This document shows positions 42,535 through 50,979 of a stretch of 64,000 nt of DNA, one piece after another; within the stretch, counting starts at the first letter, position 1, and each line of letters starts with the position of its first letter. Position numbers and translations under genes: made by a program. The DNA is taken from the NCBI GenBank assembly GCA_910579395.1, contig CAJTUC010000018.1, forward strand, positions 1 through 64,000, given 5' to 3'. Source of the DNA: an uncultured Lachnospiraceae bacterium (lineage in GTDB: Bacteria > Bacillota > Clostridia > Lachnospirales > Lachnospiraceae). The notes beneath the pieces are model-generated. The model did not search any database. It was given only the letters and a program-made list of their open reading frames with translations, and was not told where the DNA came from.

Positions 42535-43644
42535 CTATTCTGCAGCCTGAGCCTCTCCGGCTTTCTCTTTTGTCTGTTTCTCTTTCGCGCTCTTTCCTGT
42601 CTTTTCTCCGGAAGCCTTTTCCTTCACGCTCTTCTCAGCGGACTGCGGCACTTCCAGATTAAACAATTCCCTCACTTTCTGCTCCACCTCATTACAGATT
42701 TCCGGGTTATCCTTTAAATACTGTTTGGCATTCTCCCTGCCTTGCCCTATTTTGTTGCCATTATACGCATACCATGCCCCGCTCTTGTTAACAATTCCGT
42801 TTTCGGCTGCCAAATCCAGGATATCGCCGACACTGGAAATACCCTCGCCAAACATGATATCAAATTCCGCTTCTTTGAACGGCGGCGCAATCTTGTTCTT
42901 AACGACCTTGACTCTTGTTCTGTTGCCGATGACTTCTCCACCCTGCTTCAATGCCTCAATTCTTCTGACATCGAGTCTAACGGAGGAATAAAATTTCAAT
43001 GCACGCCCACCCGTTGTCGTCTCCGGATTTCCGAACATAATGCCTACTTTCTCACGAAGCTGATTGATAAATACTACCGTACAATTGGATTTGCTGATAA
43101 CACCGGTCAGTTTTCGAAGCGCCTGGGACATCAGCCGTGCCTGTAATCCTACATGGGAGTCTCCCATATCACCGTCAATTTCAGCCTTCGGCACCAACGC
43201 CGCTACCGAGTCCACAATCACGATGTCGATTGCTCCTGAACGCACCATTGTTTCCGTAATCTCCAATGCCTGCTCGCCGTTATCCGGCTGGGAAATATAT
43301 AAATTGTCTACATCAACGCCTATATTTCTGGCATACACAGGATCCAGTGCGTGTTCTGCATCGATAAAACCGGCAATGCCGCCTCGCTTCTGTACCTCTG
43401 CAACCATATGCAGCGTAACTGTCGTCTTACCGCTGGATTCCGGCCCGTAGATTTCCACGATTCTTCCCTTCGGGATTCCCCCCAGCCCCAGTGCGATATC
43501 CAGACTCAAAGAACCGGTAGGAATTGTTTCTACATTCATCTGTACCGAAGGGTCGCCCAGTTTCATGACCGCACCCTTACCGAATTGTCTCTCTATCTGC
43601 CCGATGGCAGCATCCAATGCTTTTAATTTTTCTTCTCTTTCCAT
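42535..43644 (-). CDS. recA: Recombinase RecA
   Basis: 369 residues. Walker A GPESSGKTTVTLH, the MAW motif (SLSLDIALGLGG), FINQLREKVGIMFGNPETTT for the L2 loop and a Lys/Glu-rich acidic tail. RecA forms the filament for homologous recombination and SOS induction. Its promoter carries an SOS box at 43694-43705 and a second box at 43668-43679. Confidence 0.99.
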   Translation of the reverse strand: MEREEKLKALDAAIGQIERQFGKGAVMKLGDPSVQMNVETIPTGSLSLDIALGLGGIPKGRIVEIYGPESSGKTTVTLHMVAEVQKRGGIAGFIDAEHALDPVYARNIGVDVDNLYISQPDNGEQALEITETMVRSGAIDIVIVDSVAALVPKAEIDGDMGDSHVGLQARLMSQALRKLTGVISKSNCTVVFINQLREKVGIMFGNPETTTGGRALKFYSSVRLDVRRIEALKQGGEVIGNRTRVKVVKNKIAPPFKEAEFDIMFGEGISSVGDILDLAAENGIVNKSGAWYAYNGNKIGQGRENAKQYLKDNPEICNEVEQKVRELFNLEVPQSAEKSVKEKASGEKTGKSAKEKQTKEKAGEAQAAE

Positions 43645-43667
43645 GATTTGTTCTCCTTCTCATTCCA

Positions 43668-43715
43668 GAACATTTGTTCTAAATTTAGAATAAAACAAAT
43701 GTTCGATTTTGTCAA
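43668..43715 (-). promoter_or_regulatory. recA promoter with two LexA boxes
   Basis: Minus-strand TTGACA (43710-43715), 17 bp, TATTCT (43687-43692). The spacer holds CGAACATTTGTTT, and GAACATTTGTTC (43668-43679) is a perfect second box downstream of the -10. Both fit the Gram-positive SOS consensus GAAC-N4-GTTC. Confidence 0.88.
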
Positions 43716-43813
43716 CATTTACTTTTGTTTTTTATATTCTAACATTTTTCCTGTCCAATAAATATCCCTTTATACATCCCTCCTGTCTTTTTTCACTTTT
43801 AATCCCATTTGTC

Positions 43814-43860
43814 TGCCGCAGCAGCCCAAATTCAATGGCTGAAATGCTCTTCTTTCAACC
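43814..43860. repeat. Dispersed leader repeat, partial copy J
   Basis: gccgcag..cccaaatt..ggctgaaa..tttcaacc has the ordered motifs of the repeat family but no ribosome-binding part. The flanking 43861-43979 contains further hairpins (agaataa/ttattct; gtcagg/cctgac), the last serving as a possible terminator for the gene at 43980. Confidence 0.4.
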
Positions 43861-43979
43861 TTTTGCTTTGAAATGTTGGCGAGATGCCGGATATGCAAAG
43901 CAGAATAAGTCCTTTATTCTCACGGGCAATACGTCAAAGTCAGGCTCGCCTGACCCTGACGACTGCCGCGAAGACTTTT

Positions 43980-45488
43980 TTAGAAAATTTTTAAATAATC
44001 CCTGTAATCGTGATAAGTAACCGTTACCCATCCATTATCATAATTAAAACCGATTTCCATACCCTGAGGCGTATAGAAAATGATCAGATTACTGCCGGAA
44101 GTCAGCATCTCTGTAATTTCCTGATCACTCATCAAGTCCACATCATCGATCGTGCCGTTCTGCTTGTCGCTTCTGTACCTGAAATCTATGGAAAAATCGT
44201 CATCCACGGAAATGATATCCGTATTTTCGAGGATTACCCCATCTCTCATATCAATATTAATACAGTACAGATATGCAGAATTATAGTAATTTGTATAGAC
44301 AGTTTCCGAAAATACAACACTCAGTATATCCTCGCTCATATATGTAACATAACCGGAAGCGTAAGCATTAAAATAACTGTCATCATCCGTCATATATCTG
44401 GAATATTCTTCTTCATAGTAATCTGTAAAGACGGATATCTCATTTGCGATTGCCCGGTTGATCTTATCCAGATTAGGCACATGGCTGCCGGAAACCTCCG
44501 GGTAATCTACGATAATGGATACGTTTTCATTATCCGCATCATATTCAAAATACTCCCAGTTAATGGAATAGGAGAGTCTTTTAATATCATCATGCAGCGT
44601 ATAATATTCGTCATCGTCATAATAATCATCATCGTAGTAATCGTCATTATGATAATCATCATCGTAATAATCGTCATTATGATAATCGTAGTCATCATCA
44701 TAATCATTGTAATAATTATAGTAATCATCATCATATAACTGCGCCCGCATTTTCCTTTCCGACATCACATCGAACGCATGATAGAAAAGGGCAAAAAGCG
44801 CGATTAGAAAGAGAACCACGACTGTAATGATAATACCGATGATCAGCCCCGTATGTTTCTTCTTGGCCGGTGCCGCATATGGGCTGTACGAACCGTTTCC
44901 ATACTGATTCGGACCATAGGGCCCGCCATACTGATTGTTTCCGCCGGAACCATTCCCATAGGGAGCGTTTCCATACTGGTTATTTCCGTATTGATTGTTT
45001 CCATACTGACTGTTTCCGTATTGGTTGTTTCCATACGGGCTATTTCCATATTGACTGTTTCCGTACTGGTTATTTCCATATTGATTGTTTCCGTACTGGT
45101 TGTTTCCATATTGATTGTTTCCGTACTGGTTATTTCCATATTGATTGCTTCCGTACGGATTATTTCCATATTGGCCATTCCCGTATGAGTCACTTCCATA
45201 CGAATTATTTTCAGACGGATTATTCTCATACTTTACAAGATCATACTGCCCGCTTCCTGTAGAAGCGCTCTCATATGAATTATTCTCATACTGGCCATTT
45301 CCATACTGACCATTCTGCCCGCCTGCATATGTATTATCCACCTGCTGTTCTCCGGAAAATACACCACCCGTATCATAATGTTCCATACTCGTGTCCGGCG
45401 TATCGTAAATATCCTGGCCGCCTTGTGTCTGATATACATCCGGTGTTGTATAGAGGCTGCCATCCCCCTGTTGTTCCTGCTCGCTCAT
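43980..45488 (-). CDS. Membrane protein with QYGNN repeats, Asp/Tyr tract and DUF3298/RsiV-like outer domain
   Basis: 502 residues in four parts. Residues 1-60 are acidic; 60-205 consist of about 25 copies of a five-residue unit (N-N/S/P-Q/P-Y-G), a prion-like low-complexity segment. One membrane helix follows (GLIIGIIITVVVLFLIALFA). Outside comes a tract of Asp and Tyr (about 235-290), then a folded domain with NLDKINRAIANEISVFTDYY and YCINIDMRDGVILENTDIIS, which resembles the DUF3298/DUF4163 domain of RsiV. The Asp/Tyr tract may bind cations. The topology is Asn/Gln/Tyr-rich inside, acidic outside. It stands between cinA and recA, which are adjacent in many Firmicutes, so it looks inserted. 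Confidence 0.75.
   Translation of the reverse strand: MSEQEQQGDGSLYTTPDVYQTQGGQDIYDTPDTSMEHYDTGGVFSGEQQVDNTYAGGQNGQYGNGQYENNSYESASTGSGQYDLVKYENNPSENNSYGSDSYGNGQYGNNPYGSNQYGNNQYGNNQYGNNQYGNNQYGNNQYGNSQYGNSPYGNNQYGNSQYGNNQYGNNQYGNAPYGNGSGGNNQYGGPYGPNQYGNGSYSPYAAPAKKKHTGLIIGIIITVVVLFLIALFALFYHAFDVMSERKMRAQLYDDDYYNYYNDYDDDYDYHNDDYYDDDYHNDDYYDDDYYDDDEYYTLHDDIKRLSYSINWEYFEYDADNENVSIIVDYPEVSGSHVPNLDKINRAIANEISVFTDYYEEEYSRYMTDDDSYFNAYASGYVTYMSEDILSVVFSETVYTNYYNSAYLYCINIDMRDGVILENTDIISVDDDFSIDFRYRSDKQNGTIDDVDLMSDQEITEMLTSGSNLIIFYTPQGMEIGFNYDNGWVTVTYHDYRDYLKIF
44890..45195 (-). repeat. In-frame 15/30-bp tandem repeat coding QYGNN
   Basis: Fifteen-bp units coding for five residues alternate in two codon versions (ggaaacaatcaatat and ggaaataaccagtacg-like), giving a 30-bp period over about 300 bp. 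Such arrays change length by slippage. Confidence 0.85.
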
Positions 45489-45534
45489 CTTCTAATTCCC
45501 TGCTCCTTTCTCCGTTTTCCTCTCAGGTCCTTTG

Positions 45535-46803
45535 CTAGGATTTCTTTCCAAAAGTCACTTCGCTGTAATATGCAAGAATGGATTCCCGCATCAGGGACAA
45601 CGCCGAAGAAACGCTGCTTTCCCGGATTTTCATCCGACTTCCGCTAAAATGACACTCTTTCACATTAATGCGCCCACACACATTGCAGGCAATATAAACA
45701 AGTCCTACCGGCTTCTCTTCCGAACCGCCGTCAGGTCCGGCAACTCCGGTAATACCAACCGTTACATCTGCTTTTCCAAACAGCGCGGCTCCCTTAGCCA
45801 TCTCTTTTGCAATCTCCGGGCTGACTGCCCCATGCTTTTCCAAAGAGGATTTCTTAATACCGAGAAGCTTGCGTTTGGATTTGTTGGAATAGGTGATATA
45901 TCCTGTCTTGAATACTTCCGAAACGCCCGACACATTGATCAGTCTTGCCGCCAGCAGTCCTCCGGTACAGGATTCCACCGTGCTGACCGTCAAATGATTG
46001 GCAAGCAGCAGATCGACGACCGCCTTTTCCAGCGTAACATCTTCCTGTGTCGTATATACATGATTTCCAAAACGGCCTTTTAATTCTTTTACATAGGGCT
46101 TTACCAGTTTTTTCGCTTCTTTTTCATCCTCCGCCCTCGCAGTCACGCGAAGATGCACCTCACCAGTCTTCGCATATGTCGCAATCGTCGGATTACTCTG
46201 CTCATTGATCAGGTCTTCTATCATCGCTTCAACTTTGCTTTCGCCGACGCCGCATACCTTAACGGTCTGTGAATAAATAATGCCCGGCTGAAGCGAATTC
46301 AGATACGGCATAATAGCATTCTCGAACATCGGAACCAGTTCATTCGGCGGTCCCGGCATCAGAATGATATGTCTGCCGTTATCCTCTATAATGATACCCG
46401 GCGCCGTACCGTTCGGATTATCAACAACAATGGAGCCTTCCGGCACCATTGCCTGTTTCCAGTTATTTTCCGTAATCTCCATCCCCCTCTTCTGGAAAAA
46501 GGATGTGATTGCCTCTTTGCTCGGTTCATGCAGATAAAGCGCTTTTCCCAATGCCTTAGCTGTCGTCTCTTTCGTCAGATCATCCTGCGTCGGTCCGAGT
46601 CCGCCTGATAAAAGCAGCACATCCGCCCTTGTGAGCGCTGTCTGCAGAACACTGAGCAGACGTTCCTCATTATCCCCCACTACTTCCTGATAATAGCAGG
46701 CTAATCCGATGCCGGCACACTTTTCAGCCAGATACGCCGCATTGGTATTTACAATATTACCAAGTAAAATTTCAGTTCCTACCGAAATAATCTCTACCGT
46801 CAT
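45535..46803 (-). CDS. cinA: CinA-family protein
   Basis: 422 residues. N-terminal molybdopterin-binding-like domain (TVEIISVGTEILLGNIVNTN; LLLSGGLGPTQDDLTKETTA) and a C-terminal NMN-deamidase-like domain (STVESCTGGLLAARLINVSG; GITGVAGPDGGSEEKPVGLV). CinA acts on nicotinamide or ADP-ribose nucleotides and is linked with competence and DNA-damage genes. It follows pgsA after 29 bp. Confidence 0.96.
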   Translation of the reverse strand: MTVEIISVGTEILLGNIVNTNAAYLAEKCAGIGLACYYQEVVGDNEERLLSVLQTALTRADVLLLSGGLGPTQDDLTKETTAKALGKALYLHEPSKEAITSFFQKRGMEITENNWKQAMVPEGSIVVDNPNGTAPGIIIEDNGRHIILMPGPPNELVPMFENAIMPYLNSLQPGIIYSQTVKVCGVGESKVEAMIEDLINEQSNPTIATYAKTGEVHLRVTARAEDEKEAKKLVKPYVKELKGRFGNHVYTTQEDVTLEKAVVDLLLANHLTVSTVESCTGGLLAARLINVSGVSEVFKTGYITYSNKSKRKLLGIKKSSLEKHGAVSPEIAKEMAKGAALFGKADVTVGITGVAGPDGGSEEKPVGLVYIACNVCGRINVKECHFSGSRMKIRESSVSSALSLMRESILAYYSEVTFGKKS

Positions 46804-46832
46804 TTCTACCTCTTATTTGCTCTTTTGCATTA

Positions 46833-47366
46833 TTATTTGGTTTCCTTCATGATATCTTTGTTTTTCACCAGATAATCGACCAGAGAAACAACCGTCAGAA
46901 TCAGGGCCGCCCATACAACAACATTCGTTATTATATTAATGGCCTCAATATCTGCAATCAGCAGACAGATCATCACCATCTGAAACGTGGTCTTGAACTT
47001 TCCCCAGTAACTCGCCGCAATCACGACGCCGTTATCAGAAGCGATCAGACGAAAACCGCTGATGATAAACTCCCGCGCAATAATAACGATCACCATCCAG
47101 GCGGGCAGTTTGGCCATTTCCACCAGACAGATCAGGGCGGAGCATACTAACAGCTTATCCGCAAGCGGGTCCATAAATTTTCCGAAATTTGTGACCAGAT
47201 TATATTTTCTTGCAATTTTGCCGTCTAACAAATCCGTCAGACTCGCAACGATGAAGATTGCCAACGCAATCCATTTATCCACACCGGTGATATCTGCCAG
47301 CATGAACAATACAAAAAAAGGAATCAGGATAACACGGAACATCGTCAGTTTATTGGGTAAATTCAT
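46833..47366 (-). CDS. pgsA: Phosphatidylglycerophosphate synthase
   Basis: 177 residues with the CDP-alcohol phosphotransferase motif DLLDGKIARKY...FGKFMDPLADK (D-G-x2-A-R-x8-G-x3-D-x3-D, complete). Five or six membrane helices. It joins CDP-diacylglycerol with glycerol 3-phosphate. Its start overlaps the end of rimO by 17 bp. Confidence 0.96.
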   Translation of the reverse strand: MNLPNKLTMFRVILIPFFVLFMLADITGVDKWIALAIFIVASLTDLLDGKIARKYNLVTNFGKFMDPLADKLLVCSALICLVEMAKLPAWMVIVIIAREFIISGFRLIASDNGVVIAASYWGKFKTTFQMVMICLLIADIEAINIITNVVVWAALILTVVSLVDYLVKNKDIMKETK

Positions 47367-48693
47367 CTTCCAATTCTCCTATCAGATCATATTCATAAGC
47401 GCCGGTGATCCTGCATTTCACAAAGTCACCGGTCATCAACTCTCTTTTCGTATTGATAAAAAGGAAACCGTCTACATTCGGTGCATCTTTATAGGTTCTC
47501 GCCACATAGGCATCCTCATCCGTGACCTTCCCTTCAATCATGGCATCCACCAGCTTTCCTTCCATGGAAACTGCGGCATCAAAGGCAATTTCCTGTTGAA
47601 GTTCCATCAGCTGTGCACGCCTCTCTTCCTTCACTTCCTCCGGAATCTGACCGGCCATGACCGCCGCTGGTGTATCTTCCTCCTGCGAATAAGTAAAAAC
47701 GCCCAGACGGTCAAACTCCATCCGCTCTACAAAGGCCAGCAGTTCTTCGTGCTCTTCTTCCGTTTCTCCGGGAAATCCAGTGATCAACGTTGTTCTGATA
47801 CAAATGTCCGGTATCTCCCTGCGCAGTTTCCCGACGACTTCCTCGAGTTCACCGCCCGTCGTCCTGCGTCCCATCCTTTTTAATATAGTATCGCATCCGT
47901 GCTGTATCGGCAAATCCAGATAATGGCAGATCTTCGGTTCTTCTTTGATCACCCGGATCAGTTCATCATCGATTTCTTCCGGATAACAATACAGAATACG
48001 GATCCAGTAAAGCTCATCTATTCGACAAAGCCTCCGCAGCAGTGTGGGCAGTGTTTTTACTCCATATAAATCGACCCCATATAGGGTCGTTTCCTGCGCG
48101 ACGATAATTAACTCTTTTACACCTTCCGCCGCCAGCATTTCCGCCTCTTCTACAAGATTCTCCATCGGAATGCTCCTGTAACTGCCCCGCACCTTCGGAA
48201 TAACACAGTAAGTACAGTGTTTATCACAGCCTTCCGCAATTTTCAGATAGGCGTAATGCCCGCCCGTCGTCAGAATACGCTTCGTATCCGCATACGGCCG
48301 CTTATCCGGACTGCCATAGTAATTTTCCTTCTGCCCGCACCGGAACTTATCAAGCGCCTGCGTAATCTCGTCAATCGCCGATATACCGATGATCATATCG
48401 ACCTCCGGGATTTCTTTCTGAATTTCTTCCCGATAGCGCTGTGCAAGGCATCCCGCCACAATGAGCGCTTTCAGTGCGCCGTTTTTCCGAAGTTCCGCCA
48501 TTTCCAGAATCATATCAATACTCTCCTGTTTCGCATCATTGATAAAACAGCAGGTATTGATAACTACAATATCAGCCTCCGCTTCATCGTCCGTAAAGCC
48601 ATAACCTTTTTCGGATAAAAGGGCGAGCATCTTTTCTGAATCAACCAGATTTTTATCACATCCCAAAGAGATAAACAGTATCTTATCACTCAT
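47350..48693 (-). CDS. rimO: Ribosomal protein S12 methylthiotransferase
   Basis: 447 residues. N-terminal UPF0004 domain with ISLGCDKNLVDSEKMLALL, the radical-SAM cluster motif CDKHCTYCVIPKVRGSYRS (CxxxCxxC), and a C-terminal TRAM domain (KLVDAMIEGKVTDEDAYVAR). SLGCDKNLVDSE identifies RimO rather than MiaB. It adds a methylthio group to Asp of S12. Confidence 0.97.
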   Translation of the reverse strand: MSDKILFISLGCDKNLVDSEKMLALLSEKGYGFTDDEAEADIVVINTCCFINDAKQESIDMILEMAELRKNGALKALIVAGCLAQRYREEIQKEIPEVDMIIGISAIDEITQALDKFRCGQKENYYGSPDKRPYADTKRILTTGGHYAYLKIAEGCDKHCTYCVIPKVRGSYRSIPMENLVEEAEMLAAEGVKELIIVAQETTLYGVDLYGVKTLPTLLRRLCRIDELYWIRILYCYPEEIDDELIRVIKEEPKICHYLDLPIQHGCDTILKRMGRRTTGGELEEVVGKLRREIPDICIRTTLITGFPGETEEEHEELLAFVERMEFDRLGVFTYSQEEDTPAAVMAGQIPEEVKEERRAQLMELQQEIAFDAAVSMEGKLVDAMIEGKVTDEDAYVARTYKDAPNVDGFLFINTKRELMTGDFVKCRITGAYEYDLIGELEDEFTQ

Positions 48694-48704
48694 AGCTGCC
48701 GTTT

Positions 48705-48941
48705 CTATTCTTCCTCATTCAAAATCTTGATTTTCCCCTGGTTGAGTTCTTCTACTGCGACCGATAGGGGCTTTCTTCCCTGATAATTATCCACAAAAGT
48801 CTCGTCGCCCGCAATGATCTGTCTCGCTCTTCTGGAAGTTGCCATTACGATAGAATAACGGCTGCTGACAACCGGCTCTTCGCCCTCTTCAATTTCACTG
48901 TTCACGACTTTCATTAAATCTGTGTAAGATGGATGTAACAT
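48705..48941 (-). CDS. rpoZ: RNA polymerase omega subunit
   Basis: 78 residues. SRYSIVMATSRRARQIIAGD is the omega signature that wraps the beta' C-terminus. Its ATG overlaps the gmk stop (TAATG), so translation is coupled. Confidence 0.94.
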   Translation of the reverse strand: MLHPSYTDLMKVVNSEIEEGEEPVVSSRYSIVMATSRRARQIIAGDETFVDNYQGRKPLSVAVEELNQGKIKILNEEE

Positions 48942-49576
48942 TATTTTTCTCCTTTCGCAAGAACTTTCAGTTCTTCCCTGATTTTTTCAATAAACTCCTC
49001 ATTCCTGAATGGTGTATTATGAGCAGCCAAAATGATCTCATGAAGTTCTTTGGCACAACTCTCCAGATCATCGTTGACTACAATATAATCATATTCCTCT
49101 ATGCCGTCCGCCTCTTCGACCGCGCGCGCCATCCGCTTATTGACTGCTTCCTCGGTCTCCGTTCCCCGGCCGGTCAGCCGGCGCTTCAGTTCTTCTGCAT
49201 CCGGCGGCATCACGAACAACAATAGAGCCGTCGGAAACTGTTTTCGGATTTTCAGCGCACCCTGAATCTCAATCTCCAGAATCACATCCCTGCCTGCAGC
49301 AAGCTGCTTTTCCACATAATCTCTGGGTGTTCCGTAATAATTATCACAATAACAGGCGTATTCTATAAGCCCGTTTTCCGCAATTTTCTGCTCGAAGGCC
49401 TCCTTCGTCAGAAAAAAGTATTCTCTTCCGTCTTCTTCCCCCGTTCTGGGCGCCCTGGTCGTCGCAGAAATGGATAGTGCATAATTATCATATTCCTGCA
49501 CCAGCTTCTTCATTAAAGTACCTTTTCCCGCTCCGGAAAAACCGGAAATCACAATTAAAATACCCTTATGTCTCAT
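48941..49576 (-). CDS. gmk: Guanylate kinase
   Basis: 211 residues from ATG 49576 (ggag 8 nt ahead). P-loop ISGFSGAGKGTLMKKLV, GMP-binding ATTRAPRTGEEDGREYFFL, and LLFVMPPDAEELKRRLTGRG. It converts GMP to GDP. Its start overlaps the end of remA by 11 bp. Confidence 0.97.
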   Translation of the reverse strand: MRHKGILIVISGFSGAGKGTLMKKLVQEYDNYALSISATTRAPRTGEEDGREYFFLTKEAFEQKIAENGLIEYACYCDNYYGTPRDYVEKQLAAGRDVILEIEIQGALKIRKQFPTALLLFVMPPDAEELKRRLTGRGTETEEAVNKRMARAVEEADGIEEYDYIVVNDDLESCAKELHEIILAAHNTPFRNEEFIEKIREELKVLAKGEK

Positions 49577-49826
49577 CTGTATCTCCACTTTCTGCCTGTG
49601 CTCTGCCCGAAATCGTCTCCGGAAGCAGCGCGGACAATACGATCTGGCTGTTCTCCATGATCAGCACCGCCTTCGTCTTTCTGCCCTGCGTCGCATCGAT
49701 TGCCATGCCGTTCTCTTTCGCTTTCTGCACCAGCCGCTTGATTGGCGCGGAATCCGGGCTGACAATTGCGATAATTTTTCCTGTATTCACAACATTGCCA
49801 AATCCGATATGAATTAATCTTCCCAA
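49566..49826 (-). CDS. remA: RemA family DNA-binding regulator
   Basis: 86 residues from a TTG start at 49826: LGRLIHIGFGNVVNTGKIIA, VSPDSAPIKRLVQKAKENG and ATQGRKTKAVLIMENSQIVL are the DUF370/RemA signature. RemA is an activator of biofilm-matrix and osmoprotection genes in Bacillus. Ring-forming DNA-binding protein. The TTG start has gcggga 8 nt ahead; no ATG is available in frame. Confidence 0.92.
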   Translation of the reverse strand: MGRLIHIGFGNVVNTGKIIAIVSPDSAPIKRLVQKAKENGMAIDATQGRKTKAVLIMENSQIVLSALLPETISGRAQAESGDTDET

Positions 49827-49846
49827 TGACCGTTCCCGCCTTTATA

Positions 49847-50725
49847 TCACTCGATATTCTGAATCTGCTCGCGCACCTTCTCGATTTCCGTCTTGAGCTC
49901 AATCGCGTGGTTGGATATCTCCAGATCATTTGCTTTGGACAGGATCGTATTTGCTTCCCGGTTCATCTCCTGTGCGATGAAATCCAGCTTTCTTCCGATG
50001 CCGCCGCCCTGTATCAGACTTTCTTTCGTCGTTTCGATATGACTCCGGAGGCGCACCAGTTCTTCGTCTACGCACACCTTATCCGCAAAAATAGTCACTT
50101 CCATCAATAGTCTGCTCTCATCGATCTGTGCATCGCCGAGCAGTTCCCTTACTTTGTCTTCCAGCTTCTGCCTGTACTGCGAAATAATTTCCGGCGAACG
50201 CTCTGCAATATATTCCACATGCGCGAGCATACCGTCTAACTTACCGAGCAGATCTTCCCGCAGATTCTCTCCCTCTTTAATTCTGGTCGCAACAAACCCT
50301 TCCGCAGCCTGAGAAACAGCCTTCTCTAACATCTGCCAGAGTTCTTCTTCGTCAATCGTCTGTTCCTCCATGCTGAATACTTCCGGATACCTGGATAAAG
50401 CAGACACCCTGACATCGTTATCCAGAGAGAAGTCTTCCGCCATCTGCTCCAGATATTTCATATATTCCGCCGCCAGCTCCTTATTGTACTTCACACAGAG
50501 ATTGGACTCCGTATAGTCCTCATAGGTAATAAAAACATCTACCTTGCCCCGCTGAATATAATGTTTCAATTCATTTCTGATCGCCGCCTCGAAAAAATTC
50601 AGTTTCTTCGGCATCTTGATATTAACATCCAGATATCTGTGGTTGACAGATTTCATCTCTACCGTAATCTTACGGTCTCCTTCGACAATTTCGCTTCTGC
50701 CAAAACCGGTCATGCTCTTGATCAT
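49847..50725 (-). CDS. YicC-family endoribonuclease
   Basis: 292 residues from ATG 50725 (MIKSMTGFGRSEI), the conserved family start; the in-frame ATGs at 50737 and upstream are not conserved. RYLDVNIKMPKKLNFFEAAI and the C-terminal GRKLDFIAQEMNREANTILS complete the YicC/YloC signature. Recent work assigns endoribonuclease activity to this family. First gene of the yicC-remA-gmk-rpoZ-rimO group. Confidence 0.94.
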   Translation of the reverse strand: MIKSMTGFGRSEIVEGDRKITVEMKSVNHRYLDVNIKMPKKLNFFEAAIRNELKHYIQRGKVDVFITYEDYTESNLCVKYNKELAAEYMKYLEQMAEDFSLDNDVRVSALSRYPEVFSMEEQTIDEEELWQMLEKAVSQAAEGFVATRIKEGENLREDLLGKLDGMLAHVEYIAERSPEIISQYRQKLEDKVRELLGDAQIDESRLLMEVTIFADKVCVDEELVRLRSHIETTKESLIQGGGIGRKLDFIAQEMNREANTILSKANDLEISNHAIELKTEIEKVREQIQNIE

Positions 50726-50979
50726 AGGAATAACCATGCCTTTCTCTTCGTCCGCCGGGTTGCCGGTTTCCATTTCTGCGCGGACAATCAAAGTGTATTC
50801 AAATTCGTAATTTTTGAAACAGGTAATCTATAATATTATAAGATAATCATGAAGCCTAGTCAAGCAAATCCAACATTGAAAACCCCCCTAAAATATGTTA
50901 CAATACCAACATTGCCCAAAGGCAAGAATAACATGTATTATCATTTGAAATGTACCAAAAAAAGAAAGGATATGAGTTC

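Noticed and set aside
44010..44738. Plus-strand frame made almost only of Ile and Val
   Set aside because: It is the antisense of the Asp/Tyr tract (gatgattac codons) of the real minus-strand gene.
44890..45195. Regular 30-bp repeats that could be taken for a CRISPR array
   Set aside because: There are no unique spacers; the repeats are contiguous, in frame, and code for QYGNN units. No cas gene is near.
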